Source of the DNA: CAWUFC02 sp963921335
Lineage (GTDB): Bacteria > Pseudomonadota > Gammaproteobacteria > Pseudomonadales > Halieaceae
Reading direction: 5' to 3'
DNA: 64,000 nucleotides
NCBI GenBank assembly: GCA_963921335.3
Contig: CAWUFC020000001.1
Location: 2,442,122 to 2,506,121 of the forward strand
Shown: one piece after another, positions 16,214 through 25,586 of the stretch
Layout of the letters: every line of letters starts with the position of its first letter
How positions within the stretch are numbered: position 1 is the first letter of the stretch
Program-made: the position numbers and the translations under genes
Notes under the pieces: generated by a model
The model's input: the letters and a program-made list of their open reading frames with translations, nothing else
Database searches by the model: none
Told to the model about the DNA's origin: nothing

Positions 16214-19063
16214 ATGCAAGAAAGCAGTATGGAGCTTCTTTGGAGTAGCTCCCATATCTATGGTGGTAACGCCACCTACGTTGAGGACCTCTACGAGGTC
16301 TATTTGATGGATCCCAATGCCGTGCCTGAAGAGTGGCGCGGCTACTTTGACAGTTTGCCTCGTGTGAACGGCAACAGCCTGCAGGATGTGCCGCATTCTA
16401 CGGTGCGCGAGCGTTTTGCACAGATCAGCAAGATGCGTGTACGCACCGAGGCAACTGTTCAGGCGGACAGCCAGGCCACCGAATACGAGCGCAAACAGGT
16501 TCGCGTGGTGCAGCTGATCTCGGCATACCGCCAGCGGGGCCATCAAAAAGCCAATCTCGACCCCCTGGGCCTTGCTGAACGCCAGCATGTGGCCGACCTT
16601 GATCTCAATTTTCATGAGCTCTCGACAGCGGACTTTGACACGGTGTTCCAGACCGGCAGCCTGCACATCGGCAAAGCCGATGCCACGCTTGGCGAGATTC
16701 ACGATGCGCTGGAGCGCACCTACTGTAAATCGGTCGGTGCCGAGTTTGTGCACATCACCTCTACCGAGGAGCGCCACTGGGTCATGCAGCGCATGGAGAG
16801 TGTGCGCTCCGCCCCCGACTTTGGCGCCGATATCCAGAAAACCCTGCTGCGTCGCCTGATCAAGGCAGAGGGTCTTGAGAAATCATTGGGCTCCAAGTAC
16901 CCGGGTACCAAACGCTTTGGCCTGGAGGGTGGCGAATCCATGATTCCCATGCTCTATGAAATGGTGCAGCGTTTTGGCGGCTATGGCGCAAAGGAAATTG
17001 TCATCGGTATGGCCCACCGTGGCCGTCTCAATGTACTGGTCAACGTGTTTGGCAAGAAGCCTTCGGACCTGTTCGATGAGTTTGAGGGCAAGGCCACCTA
17101 CGAGAGTTCCGGTGATGTGAAGTATCACCAGGGTTTCTCCTCAAATGTGATGACGCCGGGAGGCGAGTGTCACCTGGCGCTGGCTTTTAACCCCTCACAT
17201 CTGGAGATCGTCTCGCCCGTGGTTGAAGGGTCTGTGCGTGCACGCCAGGACCGTCGCCTCGATTCACTGGGCAATACCGTGGTGCCGATTGTGGTGCACG
17301 GGGATGCCGCCTTTGCCGGTCAGGGCGTGGTCATGGAAACCTTCCAGATGTCCCAGACCCGGGGCTATCGCACTGGTGGCACGGTGCATATCGTACTCAA
17401 TAACCAGGTCGGCTTTACCACCTCACGCCGCGCCGATGCGCGTTCAACCGAGTACTGCACCGATATCGCCAAAATGGTGCAAGCGCCGATTTTCCATGTG
17501 AACGCCGACGACCCTGAAGCGGTGTTGTTTGTGACCCAGTTGGCGGTCGACTACCGCAATGAGTTTGCCAAAGACGTGGTGATCGACCTGGTGTGTTACC
17601 GCCGTCGCGGCCACAACGAGGCGGATGAGCCCTCGGTCACCCAGCCCCTGATGTACCAGAAGATCAAGAGCCATCCGACAACCCGCGACCTGTACGCTGA
17701 AAAACTGATCGCGGCTGGTGTGGTCAGTAAAGACGAAGACACTTTCCTGGTTGATAGCTTCCGGGATTCACTGGACCGCGACGAGCCGCTGGTGAGTAGC
17801 CTGGTGTCTGAACCCAACAAGGAAATGTTTGTCGACTGGACGCCTTACCTTGGGCATGACTGGGATACGCCCGGTGAAACCGCGATTCAGCTGGCTGAGA
17901 TTCAGCGTCTGGGCAAACACATGAACGAAGCCCCGGATGGCTTTCCCATACAGCGTCAGGTCAACAAGATTCTAGAAGACCGACGCAAGATGGCTGCCGG
18001 TGCGCTGGAGGTCAATTGGGGTTTCGCTGAAACCCTGGCCTATGCCACGTTGCTGCGCGAGGGTTACCCGATACGGCTCACCGGGCAAGACGTAGGGCGA
18101 GGCACCTTCTCTCACCGCCACGCAGTGCTGCACAACCAGAAAGACGGCAGCATCCACATACCGCTGCAGAAAATCCATCCCGAACAGCCTGATTTTGAGA
18201 TCTACGATTCACTGCTCTCGGAAGAGGCGGTGCTGGCGTTTGAATACGGCTACGCCACCACCTCGCCAACCGGGCTGGTGATCTGGGAAGCGCAATTCGG
18301 TGACTTTGCCAATGGCGCCCAGGTGGTGATTGATCAGTTCATTACCAGTGGGGAACACAAGTGGAGTCGTGTCTGTGGTTTGACCCTGCTGTTGCCTCAT
18401 GGCTACGAGGGGCAGGGACCGGAGCACTCGTCCGCGAGACTGGAGCGCTTCCTGCAGCTGTGTGCCGAGCACAATGTGCAGGTGTGTGTGCCCACGACAC
18501 CGGCCCAGGTCTTTCACATGTTGCGGCGCCAGGCCATCCGCCCACTGCGCCGGCCGCTGATCGTGATGTCGCCGAAGAGCCTGCTGAGGCATAAAGAAGC
18601 GATCTCAACGCTGGATGAACTGGCCGATGGCGAGTTCCAGAATGTCATTGGTGAAACTGATGACCTGGATCCACAGAAGGTGCGCAGTGCCGTGCTGTGT
18701 TCGGGTAAGGTGTTTTACGATTTGCGCGCGACCCGGCGCGAGCGCGGCATCGATGATGTTGCAATTATCCGGATGGAACAGCTCTACCCATTTCCTGAGC
18801 AGGAGCTGCTTAGCGAGCTGCAGCGCTACCCGAACCTGGTGGACGCCACCTGGTGCCAGGAAGAACCCATGAACCAGGGTGCCTGGTACTCAAGCCAGCA
18901 CCATATGCGGCGAGTGGTTCACAAACACAAAGACGATATTTACCTGCGCTATTCCGGTCGTGACGCGTCAGCGGCGCCGGCAGCAGGCTATATGGCCCTG
19001 CACCTGGAACAGCAGGAAGCATTTATCAACCAGGCCCTGGAGTACGGAAATCATGGCAATTGA
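16214..19063 (+). CDS. sucA: 2-oxoglutarate dehydrogenase E1 component
   Basis: Thiamine-diphosphate-dependent E1 of the 2-oxoglutarate dehydrogenase complex; it decarboxylates 2-oxoglutarate and passes the succinyl group to the lipoyl arm of SucB. The 949 aa length is usual (E. coli 933). Visible features are the N-terminal E2-binding segment (LYEVYLMDPNAVPEEWRGYF), GMAHRGRLNVL, GDAAFAGQGVVMET (about residue 364) and the HNEADEPSVTQP cofactor region (about 465). A transketolase pyrimidine domain follows (TGQDVGRGTFSHRHAVLHNQ). Its last 11 nt overlap sucB. Confidence 0.98.
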   Translation: MQESSMELLWSSSHIYGGNATYVEDLYEVYLMDPNAVPEEWRGYFDSLPRVNGNSLQDVPHSTVRERFAQISKMRVRTEATVQADSQATEYERKQVRVVQLISAYRQRGHQKANLDPLGLAERQHVADLDLNFHELSTADFDTVFQTGSLHIGKADATLGEIHDALERTYCKSVGAEFVHITSTEERHWVMQRMESVRSAPDFGADIQKTLLRRLIKAEGLEKSLGSKYPGTKRFGLEGGESMIPMLYEMVQRFGGYGAKEIVIGMAHRGRLNVLVNVFGKKPSDLFDEFEGKATYESSGDVKYHQGFSSNVMTPGGECHLALAFNPSHLEIVSPVVEGSVRARQDRRLDSLGNTVVPIVVHGDAAFAGQGVVMETFQMSQTRGYRTGGTVHIVLNNQVGFTTSRRADARSTEYCTDIAKMVQAPIFHVNADDPEAVLFVTQLAVDYRNEFAKDVVIDLVCYRRRGHNEADEPSVTQPLMYQKIKSHPTTRDLYAEKLIAAGVVSKDEDTFLVDSFRDSLDRDEPLVSSLVSEPNKEMFVDWTPYLGHDWDTPGETAIQLAEIQRLGKHMNEAPDGFPIQRQVNKILEDRRKMAAGALEVNWGFAETLAYATLLREGYPIRLTGQDVGRGTFSHRHAVLHNQKDGSIHIPLQKIHPEQPDFEIYDSLLSEEAVLAFEYGYATTSPTGLVIWEAQFGDFANGAQVVIDQFITSGEHKWSRVCGLTLLLPHGYEGQGPEHSSARLERFLQLCAEHNVQVCVPTTPAQVFHMLRRQAIRPLRRPLIVMSPKSLLRHKEAISTLDELADGEFQNVIGETDDLDPQKVRSAVLCSGKVFYDLRATRRERGIDDVAIIRMEQLYPFPEQELLSELQRYPNLVDATWCQEEPMNQGAWYSSQHHMRRVVHKHKDDIYLRYSGRDASAAPAAGYMALHLEQQEAFINQALEYGNHGN

Positions 19064-20309
19064 GTTAAAGGCACCGGCTTTCCCGGAGTCGGTAGCAGAT
19101 GGAGAGATCGCGGAATGGCACAAGTCACCGGGTGATGCCGTTAGCCGCGACGAGCTGCTGGTTGAAATTGAAACTGACAAAGTGGTGATGGAGGTTGTCT
19201 CGCCAGTTGATGGCGTGTTGGCCGGCATCGAAAAAGCTGCCGGTGACACCGTGCTGAGTGAAGAACTGATCGGCACTGTGGAAGAGGGTGCTGCGGCTTC
19301 TGCGCCTGCGGCTGAGCCCGCTGCAGCCCCGGCGCCTGTTGCAGAACCAGCACCGGTCGCTGCACCTGCTGCGCAAGCAGCCGATGATACTGATCACCAA
19401 CTCGGCCCTGCTGCTCGTCGGCTGGCTGAGGAAGAAAATATCGACGTGTCTCGCGTGTCCGGCACCGGTAAAGACGGACGTATCACGAAAGACGATCTGT
19501 TGAAGCATTTGCGTGAAGAGCAAAAAGCTGCACCTGCGCCGGCTCCCGCTCCGGCACCCGCACCTCAGCCGGCGGCAGTTCCCGCAGCCGATGGCCCCTC
19601 CAGCGAGCGGGTAGAGCGACGGGTGGCGATGACGCGTATGCGCAAGCGGATTGCGGAGCGTCTGACCAGCGTGTCTCAGGACACCGCCATGTTAACGACC
19701 TTTAACGAGGTCAGCATGGCGCCGGTAATGGCGCTGCGCAGCAAGTACAAGGACCAGTTTGAGAAAACTCATAATGGCACTCGCCTGGGCTTTATGGGTT
19801 TCTTTGTGAAAGCAGCCTGTGAGGCATTGAAGCGCTTCCCCGCGGTGAATGCGTCTATCGATGGTGATGACGTTGTTTATCACGGGTACCAGGATATTGG
19901 CGTTGCTGTATCCACAGAAAATGGTCTGGTGGTGCCGGTGTTGCGCGATGCGGACTTTATGAGTGTGGCCGACGTAGAGGCTGCCATTAAGGATCTGGGG
20001 CTGCGAGCTCTTGATGGCAAACTCGGTATCGAGGAAATGACCGGCGGCACCTTCACCGTGACCAACGGCGGTGTATTCGGTTCCCTGTTGTCTACGCCGA
20101 TCCTGAATCCACCCCAGACCGGCATCCTGGGTATGCACAAAATCCAGGACCGGCCGATGGCGGTCAATGGTGAGGTTGTTATCCAGCCAATGATGTACCT
20201 GGCCCTGTCTTATGATCACCGCCTGATCGATGGCAAAGACGCGGTGCAATTCCTGGTCGCGATCAAGGACCTGATTGAAGATCCTGCTCGCATCCTGCTG
20301 CAACTGTAA
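19053..20309 (+). CDS. sucB: Dihydrolipoyllysine succinyltransferase E2
   Basis: Core of the 2-oxoglutarate dehydrogenase complex, 418 aa. It has one lipoyl domain with the lipoylated lysine K43 (IETDKVVME), two Ala/Pro-rich flexible linkers (about 88-115 and 158-182), and a peripheral-subunit-binding domain (GPAARRLAEEENIDVS...DLLKHL). The catalytic acyltransferase domain ends with the active-site SYDHRLIDG (His about 389). The start is ATG 19053 (MAIELKAPAFPES), inside the end of sucA; longer upstream readings are just sucA in another frame. lpd follows after 12 nt. Confidence 0.97.
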   Translation: MAIELKAPAFPESVADGEIAEWHKSPGDAVSRDELLVEIETDKVVMEVVSPVDGVLAGIEKAAGDTVLSEELIGTVEEGAAASAPAAEPAAAPAPVAEPAPVAAPAAQAADDTDHQLGPAARRLAEEENIDVSRVSGTGKDGRITKDDLLKHLREEQKAAPAPAPAPAPAPQPAAVPAADGPSSERVERRVAMTRMRKRIAERLTSVSQDTAMLTTFNEVSMAPVMALRSKYKDQFEKTHNGTRLGFMGFFVKAACEALKRFPAVNASIDGDDVVYHGYQDIGVAVSTENGLVVPVLRDADFMSVADVEAAIKDLGLRALDGKLGIEEMTGGTFTVTNGGVFGSLLSTPILNPPQTGILGMHKIQDRPMAVNGEVVIQPMMYLALSYDHRLIDGKDAVQFLVAIKDLIEDPARILLQL

Positions 20310-20321
20310 ACGAGAGAAAAT

Positions 20322-21758
20322 ATGTCTGAAAAATATGATGTCGTAGTGATTGGTTCCGGCCCTGCGGGTTACGTGGCTGCCATTCGGGCGGCACAGCTGG
20401 GCCTGAACACCGCCTGTATCGAGAAGTGGCTGGACGCCGAGGGTAAATCCAAATTAGGCGGGACCTGCCTGAATATCGGCTGTATTCCCTCCAAGGCACT
20501 TTTGGACAGCAGCTACAAGTTCCACGAGGCCATGGACGAACTGAAGGTTCACGGTATTGAGATCCCCGATGCCGATCTGGACGTCGAAGCGATGATTGCG
20601 CGCAAGGACAAGATTGTCGGCCAGCTGACCGGAGGTATCGCAAGCCTGTTCAAGGCCAATGGCGTGACTGCGCTGGCAGGTACCGGCAAAGTGTTGGCGG
20701 GTCCTAAAGTAGAGCTAACCGCCACCGACGGCAGCGTTTCAGTGGTAGAGGCCAGCAATGTCATTATTGCGGCGGGTTCTGTACCTATCGACATTCCACC
20801 TGCGCCCGTCGACAACGACCTCATTGTTGATTCCACAGGTGCGCTTGAGTTCCGCGAAGTACCGGAGCGCTTGGGTGTGATCGGCGCCGGCGTGATCGGC
20901 CTGGAACTGGGTAGTGTCTGGAATCGCTGCGGCTCTGATGTGGTCGTGCTGGAAGCTCTTGAAGACTTCCTCCCAGCGATGGATATTACGATTGCCAAGG
21001 AGTCCAAAAAGATTCTGACCAAGCAGGGCCTGGATATCCGCATGGGAGCCCGGGTGACTAATGCGACGGTTGCCGATGGCAAAGTGACGGTGACATACAG
21101 CGATGGCGATGGCGAACACCAGGAAGTCTTCGACAAGCTGATTGTGGCTGTTGGTCGTCGCCCCCAAAGCGCAGATCTGCTGTCGGCCGATTGTGGTGTC
21201 AGCCTGGACGAGCGTGGCTTTATCTATGTAAATGACTACTGCGAAACCGAAGCGCCCAATGTATTTGCCGTGGGTGACGTGGTGCGCGGCCCCATGCTGG
21301 CACACAAAGGCTCGGAAGAGGGTGTCATGGTAGCAGAGCGCATTGCCGGCAAGCATGCGCAGATGAACTACGAGACTATTCCTTCCATTATTTATACCCA
21401 TCCCGAGATCGCTGCTGTCGGCAAAACCGAGCAGGAACTCAAAGCGGAAGGGGTTGCCTACAAGAGCGGCATGTTCCCCTTTGTGGCCAGTGGTCGCGCC
21501 CTGGCTGCCAATGAAACTGATGGCATGGTGAAGATGTTGGCTGATGAAGAAAGCGACCGCATCCTGGGTTGTCACATCGTTGGTCCAAGTGCCGCCGATC
21601 TGGTTCAACAAATTGTCATCGCCATGGAATTTGGCGCCTCAGCCGAAGATATAGGCCTCACTGTGTTTGGCCATCCGACCCTTTCTGAAGCCGTTCATGA
21701 AGCCGCTCTCGCGGTGGATGGACACGCCATTCACGTCGCCAATCGGCGCCGTAAATAG
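20322..21758 (+). CDS. lpd: Dihydrolipoyl dehydrogenase E3
   Basis: FAD/NAD-dependent disulfide reductase that reoxidises dihydrolipoyl groups. The 478 aa protein has the FAD motif GSGPAGYVAAIRAAQLG, the redox disulfide C49-C54 in GGTCLNIGCIPSK, the NAD motif GAGVIGLELGS, and the C-terminal His-Glu pair in HPTLSEAVHEAAL. Being inside the sucAB block suggests it is the E3 of 2-oxoglutarate dehydrogenase (LpdG type), though E3 is often shared with pyruvate dehydrogenase. It ends in TAG and is followed by a strong terminator. Confidence 0.96.
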   Translation: MSEKYDVVVIGSGPAGYVAAIRAAQLGLNTACIEKWLDAEGKSKLGGTCLNIGCIPSKALLDSSYKFHEAMDELKVHGIEIPDADLDVEAMIARKDKIVGQLTGGIASLFKANGVTALAGTGKVLAGPKVELTATDGSVSVVEASNVIIAAGSVPIDIPPAPVDNDLIVDSTGALEFREVPERLGVIGAGVIGLELGSVWNRCGSDVVVLEALEDFLPAMDITIAKESKKILTKQGLDIRMGARVTNATVADGKVTVTYSDGDGEHQEVFDKLIVAVGRRPQSADLLSADCGVSLDERGFIYVNDYCETEAPNVFAVGDVVRGPMLAHKGSEEGVMVAERIAGKHAQMNYETIPSIIYTHPEIAAVGKTEQELKAEGVAYKSGMFPFVASGRALAANETDGMVKMLADEESDRILGCHIVGPSAADLVQQIVIAMEFGASAEDIGLTVFGHPTLSEAVHEAALAVDGHAIHVANRRRK

Positions 21759-21768
21759 ATTTGCGATA

Positions 21769-21802
21769 CGGCGCCCATTCATACACAATGGGCGCCGCTT
21801 TT
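21769..21802 (+). terminator. Rho-independent terminator after lpd
   Basis: The stem CGGCGCCCATT / AATGGGCGCCG (11 bp, perfect) has loop CATACAC and is followed by CTTTTC. It separates sdh-suc-lpd from sucCD, which probably has its own promoter in the remaining 90 nt. Confidence 0.85.
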
Positions 21803-21892
21803 CAGCATCCCACCATAATAATATTGGGGGCGACTGCCACTTCGGCCTGATCGTCAGATCGCATACATATACGAGATTACGGATAGAGAAAC

Positions 21893-23059
21893 ATGAATCT
21901 TCATGAGTATCAGGGCAAGCAGCTTTTTGCTGAGTACGGTTTGCCCGTATCCCAGGGGTTCGCGGTGGATACCCCGGAAGAGGCTGCCGAGGCAGCAGAC
22001 AAAATTGGCGGCGATATGTGGGTGGTTAAAGCCCAGGTACACGCCGGTGGTCGTGGTAAGGCCGGTGGCGTTAAGCTGGTTAAGACCAAAGAAGAGATCA
22101 AGGACTTCGCAGCCCAGTGGCTGGGCAAGAACCTGGTGACGTATCAGACCGATGAAAATGGTCAGCCGGTCAGCAAGATCCTGTTGGAGTCCTGCACTGA
22201 TATTGCCGAAGAGCTTTACCTCGGCGCAGTGGTTGATCGTGGCACCCGCCGTATCGTGTTCATGGCATCCACAGAAGGTGGTGTCGAGATTGAGAAGGTA
22301 GCCGAGGAGACGCCTGAGAAGATCCTGCGCGCTACCATTGATCCCCTGACCGGCCCGCAGCCCTACCAGGGTCGCGACCTGGCTTTCCAGCTCGGCCTGA
22401 AAGGCGATCAGATCAAGCAGTTCGTAAAAATCTTTATGGGTCTGGCCCAGATGTTCCTTGATAAGGACCTGGCGCTGATCGAAATTAACCCGCTGGTGAT
22501 TACTGAAGAAGGCAACATGCACTGCCTGGACGCCAAGATCGGTGTTGATGGTAATGCGCTTTATCGCCAGCCGGCCCTGCGTGACATGCACGACCCCAGC
22601 CAGGAAGACGAGCGCGAAGCGCACGCGGCTGAATGGGAACTGAACTACGTCGCCCTGGATGGCAGCATTGGCTGTATGGTTAACGGTGCTGGCCTGGCCA
22701 TGGGCACGATGGATATCGTTGCCCTGCACGGCGGCTTTCCCGCCAACTTCCTCGACGTGGGCGGTGGCGCGACCAAGGAACGCGTGACCGAAGCCTTCAA
22801 AATCATTCTTTCTGACGATAACGTGAAAGCTGTTCTGGTGAACATCTTTGGCGGCATCGTGCGCTGTGACCTGATTGCCGAGGGCATCATTGGTGCAGTG
22901 GAAGAGGTGGGTGTTGAAGTGCCCGTAGTTGTGCGCCTCGAAGGTAACAACGCAGAACTGGGTCGTCAGCTGATGGCTGACAGTGGCCTGAATATTATTG
23001 CTGCAGAAAGTCTGACCGACGCTGCGCAGCAGGCAGTAAAAGCGGCGGAGGGCAACTAA
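21893..23059 (+). CDS. sucC: Succinyl-CoA synthetase beta subunit
   Basis: ADP-forming succinate-CoA ligase beta chain, 388 aa as in E. coli. An N-terminal ATP-grasp domain (MNLHEYQGKQLFAEYGLPV, AQVHAGGRGKAGGVKL, EINPLVI) precedes a C-terminal CoA-ligase domain (NIFGGIVRCD, VRLEGNN). It works with SucD in substrate-level phosphorylation from succinyl-CoA. The stop codon overlaps the sucD ATG by 1 nt, so the two subunits are translationally coupled. Confidence 0.98.
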   Translation: MNLHEYQGKQLFAEYGLPVSQGFAVDTPEEAAEAADKIGGDMWVVKAQVHAGGRGKAGGVKLVKTKEEIKDFAAQWLGKNLVTYQTDENGQPVSKILLESCTDIAEELYLGAVVDRGTRRIVFMASTEGGVEIEKVAEETPEKILRATIDPLTGPQPYQGRDLAFQLGLKGDQIKQFVKIFMGLAQMFLDKDLALIEINPLVITEEGNMHCLDAKIGVDGNALYRQPALRDMHDPSQEDEREAHAAEWELNYVALDGSIGCMVNGAGLAMGTMDIVALHGGFPANFLDVGGGATKERVTEAFKIILSDDNVKAVLVNIFGGIVRCDLIAEGIIGAVEEVGVEVPVVVRLEGNNAELGRQLMADSGLNIIAAESLTDAAQQAVKAAEGN

Positions 23060-23931
23060 TGAGCATTCTGATCGACAAGAACACCAAGTTGATTTGCCAG
23101 GGCTTCACCGGCTCTCAGGGTACGTTTCACTCTGAGCAGGCCATTGAGTACGGCACACAGATGGTGGGTGGCGTTACCCCGGGCAAGGGCGGCCAGGAGC
23201 ACCTGGGCCTGCCGGTTTTCAACACTGTTGCGGAAGCGGTGGACACTACCGGTGCCGATGCTTCTGTGATCTACGTCCCCGCGGCATTCTGTAAGGATTC
23301 TATCCTCGAGGCAGCCAACGGCGGCGTGAAGCTGATCGTTTGTATCACTGAAGGCATTCCTACCCTGGATATGTTGGAAGCCAAGGTTAAGTGTGATGAG
23401 CTGGGTGTACGCCTGATTGGCCCGAATTGCCCTGGCGTGATCACTCCAGGCGAGTGCAAGATCGGCATTATGCCGGGCAGCATTCACCTGCCGGGTAAAG
23501 TGGGTGTTGTATCCCGCTCCGGTACCCTGACCTATGAAGCGGTTAAGCAGACCACCGACGCAGGCTACGGCCAGTCCACTTGTGTGGGTATTGGTGGTGA
23601 TCCCATTCCTGGCTCCAACTTCATCGACATCCTGGAGATGTTCGAAAAAGACGCTGCTACCGAAGCGATCGTGATGATCGGTGAGATCGGCGGTACTGCT
23701 GAGGAAGAAGCGGCTGCCTTCATCAAGGACAACGTGAGCAAGCCTGTTGTCTCTTACATTGCCGGTGTGACTGCACCTAAAGGCAAGCGTATGGGACACG
23801 CTGGCGCCATTATCTCTGGCGGCAAGGGCACTGCGGACGAGAAGTTTGCAGCGCTTGAAGCAGCTGGTGTGAAAACGGTTCGCTCGCTGGCAGACATTGG
23901 TTCCGGCCTGGCCGAAATCACTGGCTGGTAA
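23059..23931 (+). CDS. sucD: Succinyl-CoA synthetase alpha subunit
   Basis: CoA-binding alpha chain that carries the phospho-histidine intermediate. The 290 aa protein has the N-terminal CoA-binding Rossmann region (CQGFTGSQGTFHSEQAIEYG), GPNCPGVITPGECKIGIMPG, and the active-site H247 in MGHAGAIISGG. The length matches E. coli (289). It is the last gene before a clear terminator. Confidence 0.98.
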   Translation: MSILIDKNTKLICQGFTGSQGTFHSEQAIEYGTQMVGGVTPGKGGQEHLGLPVFNTVAEAVDTTGADASVIYVPAAFCKDSILEAANGGVKLIVCITEGIPTLDMLEAKVKCDELGVRLIGPNCPGVITPGECKIGIMPGSIHLPGKVGVVSRSGTLTYEAVKQTTDAGYGQSTCVGIGGDPIPGSNFIDILEMFEKDAATEAIVMIGEIGGTAEEEAAAFIKDNVSKPVVSYIAGVTAPKGKRMGHAGAIISGGKGTADEKFAALEAAGVKTVRSLADIGSGLAEITGW

Positions 23932-23949
23932 GTTAACCAGTTACCGCTT

Positions 23950-23976
23950 AAAAGCCGGCCTTGCGCCGGCTTTTTT
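23950..23976 (+). terminator. Rho-independent terminator after sucD
   Basis: The hairpin AAAAGCCGGC-CTTGC-GCCGGCTTTT is followed by further T residues, 18 nt after the sucD stop. Confidence 0.9.
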
Positions 23977-24033
23977 GTGCGCCGATATTTGTATATTGAT
24001 GGCCCTGTTCCACTCATTGCAGACGCAGAGTGC

Positions 24034-25479
24034 TCACTTGGATCGCTTTGAACGCTTGCGAGCTTTCTTCTTGGGTTTAAGCGTAGCGGCTTTAAGCTCG
24101 TCGAAGGAATCCTGCAGGTAGACACGATAGTGCTCTGGGTCAGGCAGCATCGTGCGACAAGCACAGAAGGTAATGGTGAGCTCGCCAGCGACGCTCATGA
24201 CCGCGTGAAACAGTCCCATATTATCCAGTAGCGGACCCAATCCCATGACTGTTTCCAGTCTCGCACCACTCATATACAGCGGTTGCTGGGGTCCCGGCAC
24301 ATTGCTGACAACGGTGTGAACCGGCATCGGCATCTCCTGCAGCCAGGTGACCGCAGAGAGGGCACCAGAGCTCATTGAAGCGAGCCAGGTGGAGACATTC
24401 TCGGTGATGCTGGTGAAGGTATTGTCGCCCAGAGCAGAGTGACCGCTTTTAGCGCGCTGCGAGTCGACATGAATGGCTTCCAGGCGCTCGACGGGATCTG
24501 CGATATCGGTGCGCAGAGTGAGTGTCATGGCGCTGATCTGGTTGCCACCGGTACCCAGCTGGTCCGCGGTGCGCACATTGACCGGTGCGCCGGCACCCAA
24601 AGAAGCCTCGGGTAGTTCGCCTTTCTCATCCAGATAGCGGCGCAGGGCGCCTCCAACAGTGGTGAGAACTACATCGTTAACGGTTGCGCCGGGTACTGCG
24701 TTTTTAATGGCTTTGATTCCTGCCAGGTCAAGGCGTACGCCGTCACAAACCCGGTGGGGCGAGACTCGGGCATTGAAGCGGGTTCGACTGCGGCTGTCTC
24801 TGCGTTCGTTCTCATCATGTTCTGCATCCTGTTCGCGCAGGGCAGATACCAGGTCTCCCACCTGGCCCACCAGTCTGGCGGGGCGAGTTAGATTGCGTAG
24901 ATATCCGCGAGCGGCCATTCTGGTGCGGTTGGGTACCGGGTCTGGTTGCCAGGGGTCATTGAGCGGTGGCTCTGACAGCACTGGTTCCTCATTGTGAATG
25001 GCGAGAATCGTCTCCGCTGCGGAAATACCGTCAATAGCGGCGTGGTGAATCTTCAGCAGTATCGCAAAGGCGCCTTCGGGAAGGCCCTCGATATCACCCA
25101 GGCCTTCAATCACATAGGCCTCCCACGGCGGGCGTTTCATGTCCAGGCCGCGAATCTGCAGACGGGATAGCAGAATACAGAATTGTCGCTAATCACCCGG
25201 TTTAGGCAGGGCGACATGTCTTACATGGTGCTCCAGGTCAAATTTGCCGTCTTCAATCCAGTAAGGCTCGTCTAATTGCAGCGGCACTGTCGCCAACTTG
25301 CGCCGAAAAAGCGGTGATTTGTGGAGATTGTTGCCGAAAGTCTCCAAAATATGCTTAAAACGAACGGGTTGCTCAGGTGCCGTGGCCGGATCGTAAATCA
25401 TCACCGCGGTGATGTGCATGGGGGTGCGCACCGATTCCTGGTGAATAAACATCGTGTCCATTCCGGAAAGCTGCTGCAT
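24034..25479 (-). pseudogene. Wax ester synthase/diacylglycerol acyltransferase, interrupted by in-frame TAG
   Basis: A WS/DGAT-family gene (acyl-CoA:alcohol or diacylglycerol acyltransferase for storage lipid). The N-terminal 96 residues (25479-25192; MQQLSGMDTMFIHQES...ALPKPGD) are followed by TAG at 25191-25189. The same frame then continues with RQFCILLSRLQIRGLDMKRPPWE and 350 more residues. The catalytic HHxxxDG motif is present (IHHAAIDG), as are the C-terminal NVPGPQQPLY and DUF1298 region. Homologues carry GDW at the break, so TGG to TAG is the likely change. Removing the stop gives one normal-length protein of about 481 codons. AGAGGAA precedes the ATG. A restart at 25140 lacks a good ribosome site. 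It is either a recent pseudogene or a sequence error. Confidence 0.85.
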
Positions 25480-25515
25480 GGGACAATTCCTCTTAATCAG
25501 GAGCGCGATTATACC

Positions 25516-25543
25516 CTTGAAACATGTGGGTTTAGCCCCACAT
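25516..25543 (+). promoter_or_regulatory. Sigma-32 heat-shock promoter for htpG
   Basis: CTTGAAA (25516-25522) and CCCCACAT (25536-25543) are separated by 13 nt. This is very close to the sigma-32 consensus CTTGAAA-N13-15-CCCCATNT. It lies 44 nt before the htpG ATG. Confidence 0.85.
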
Positions 25544-25586
25544 AAGGGGTATCTGACAACAACTTAATGTAATGGGAGAACACTTG

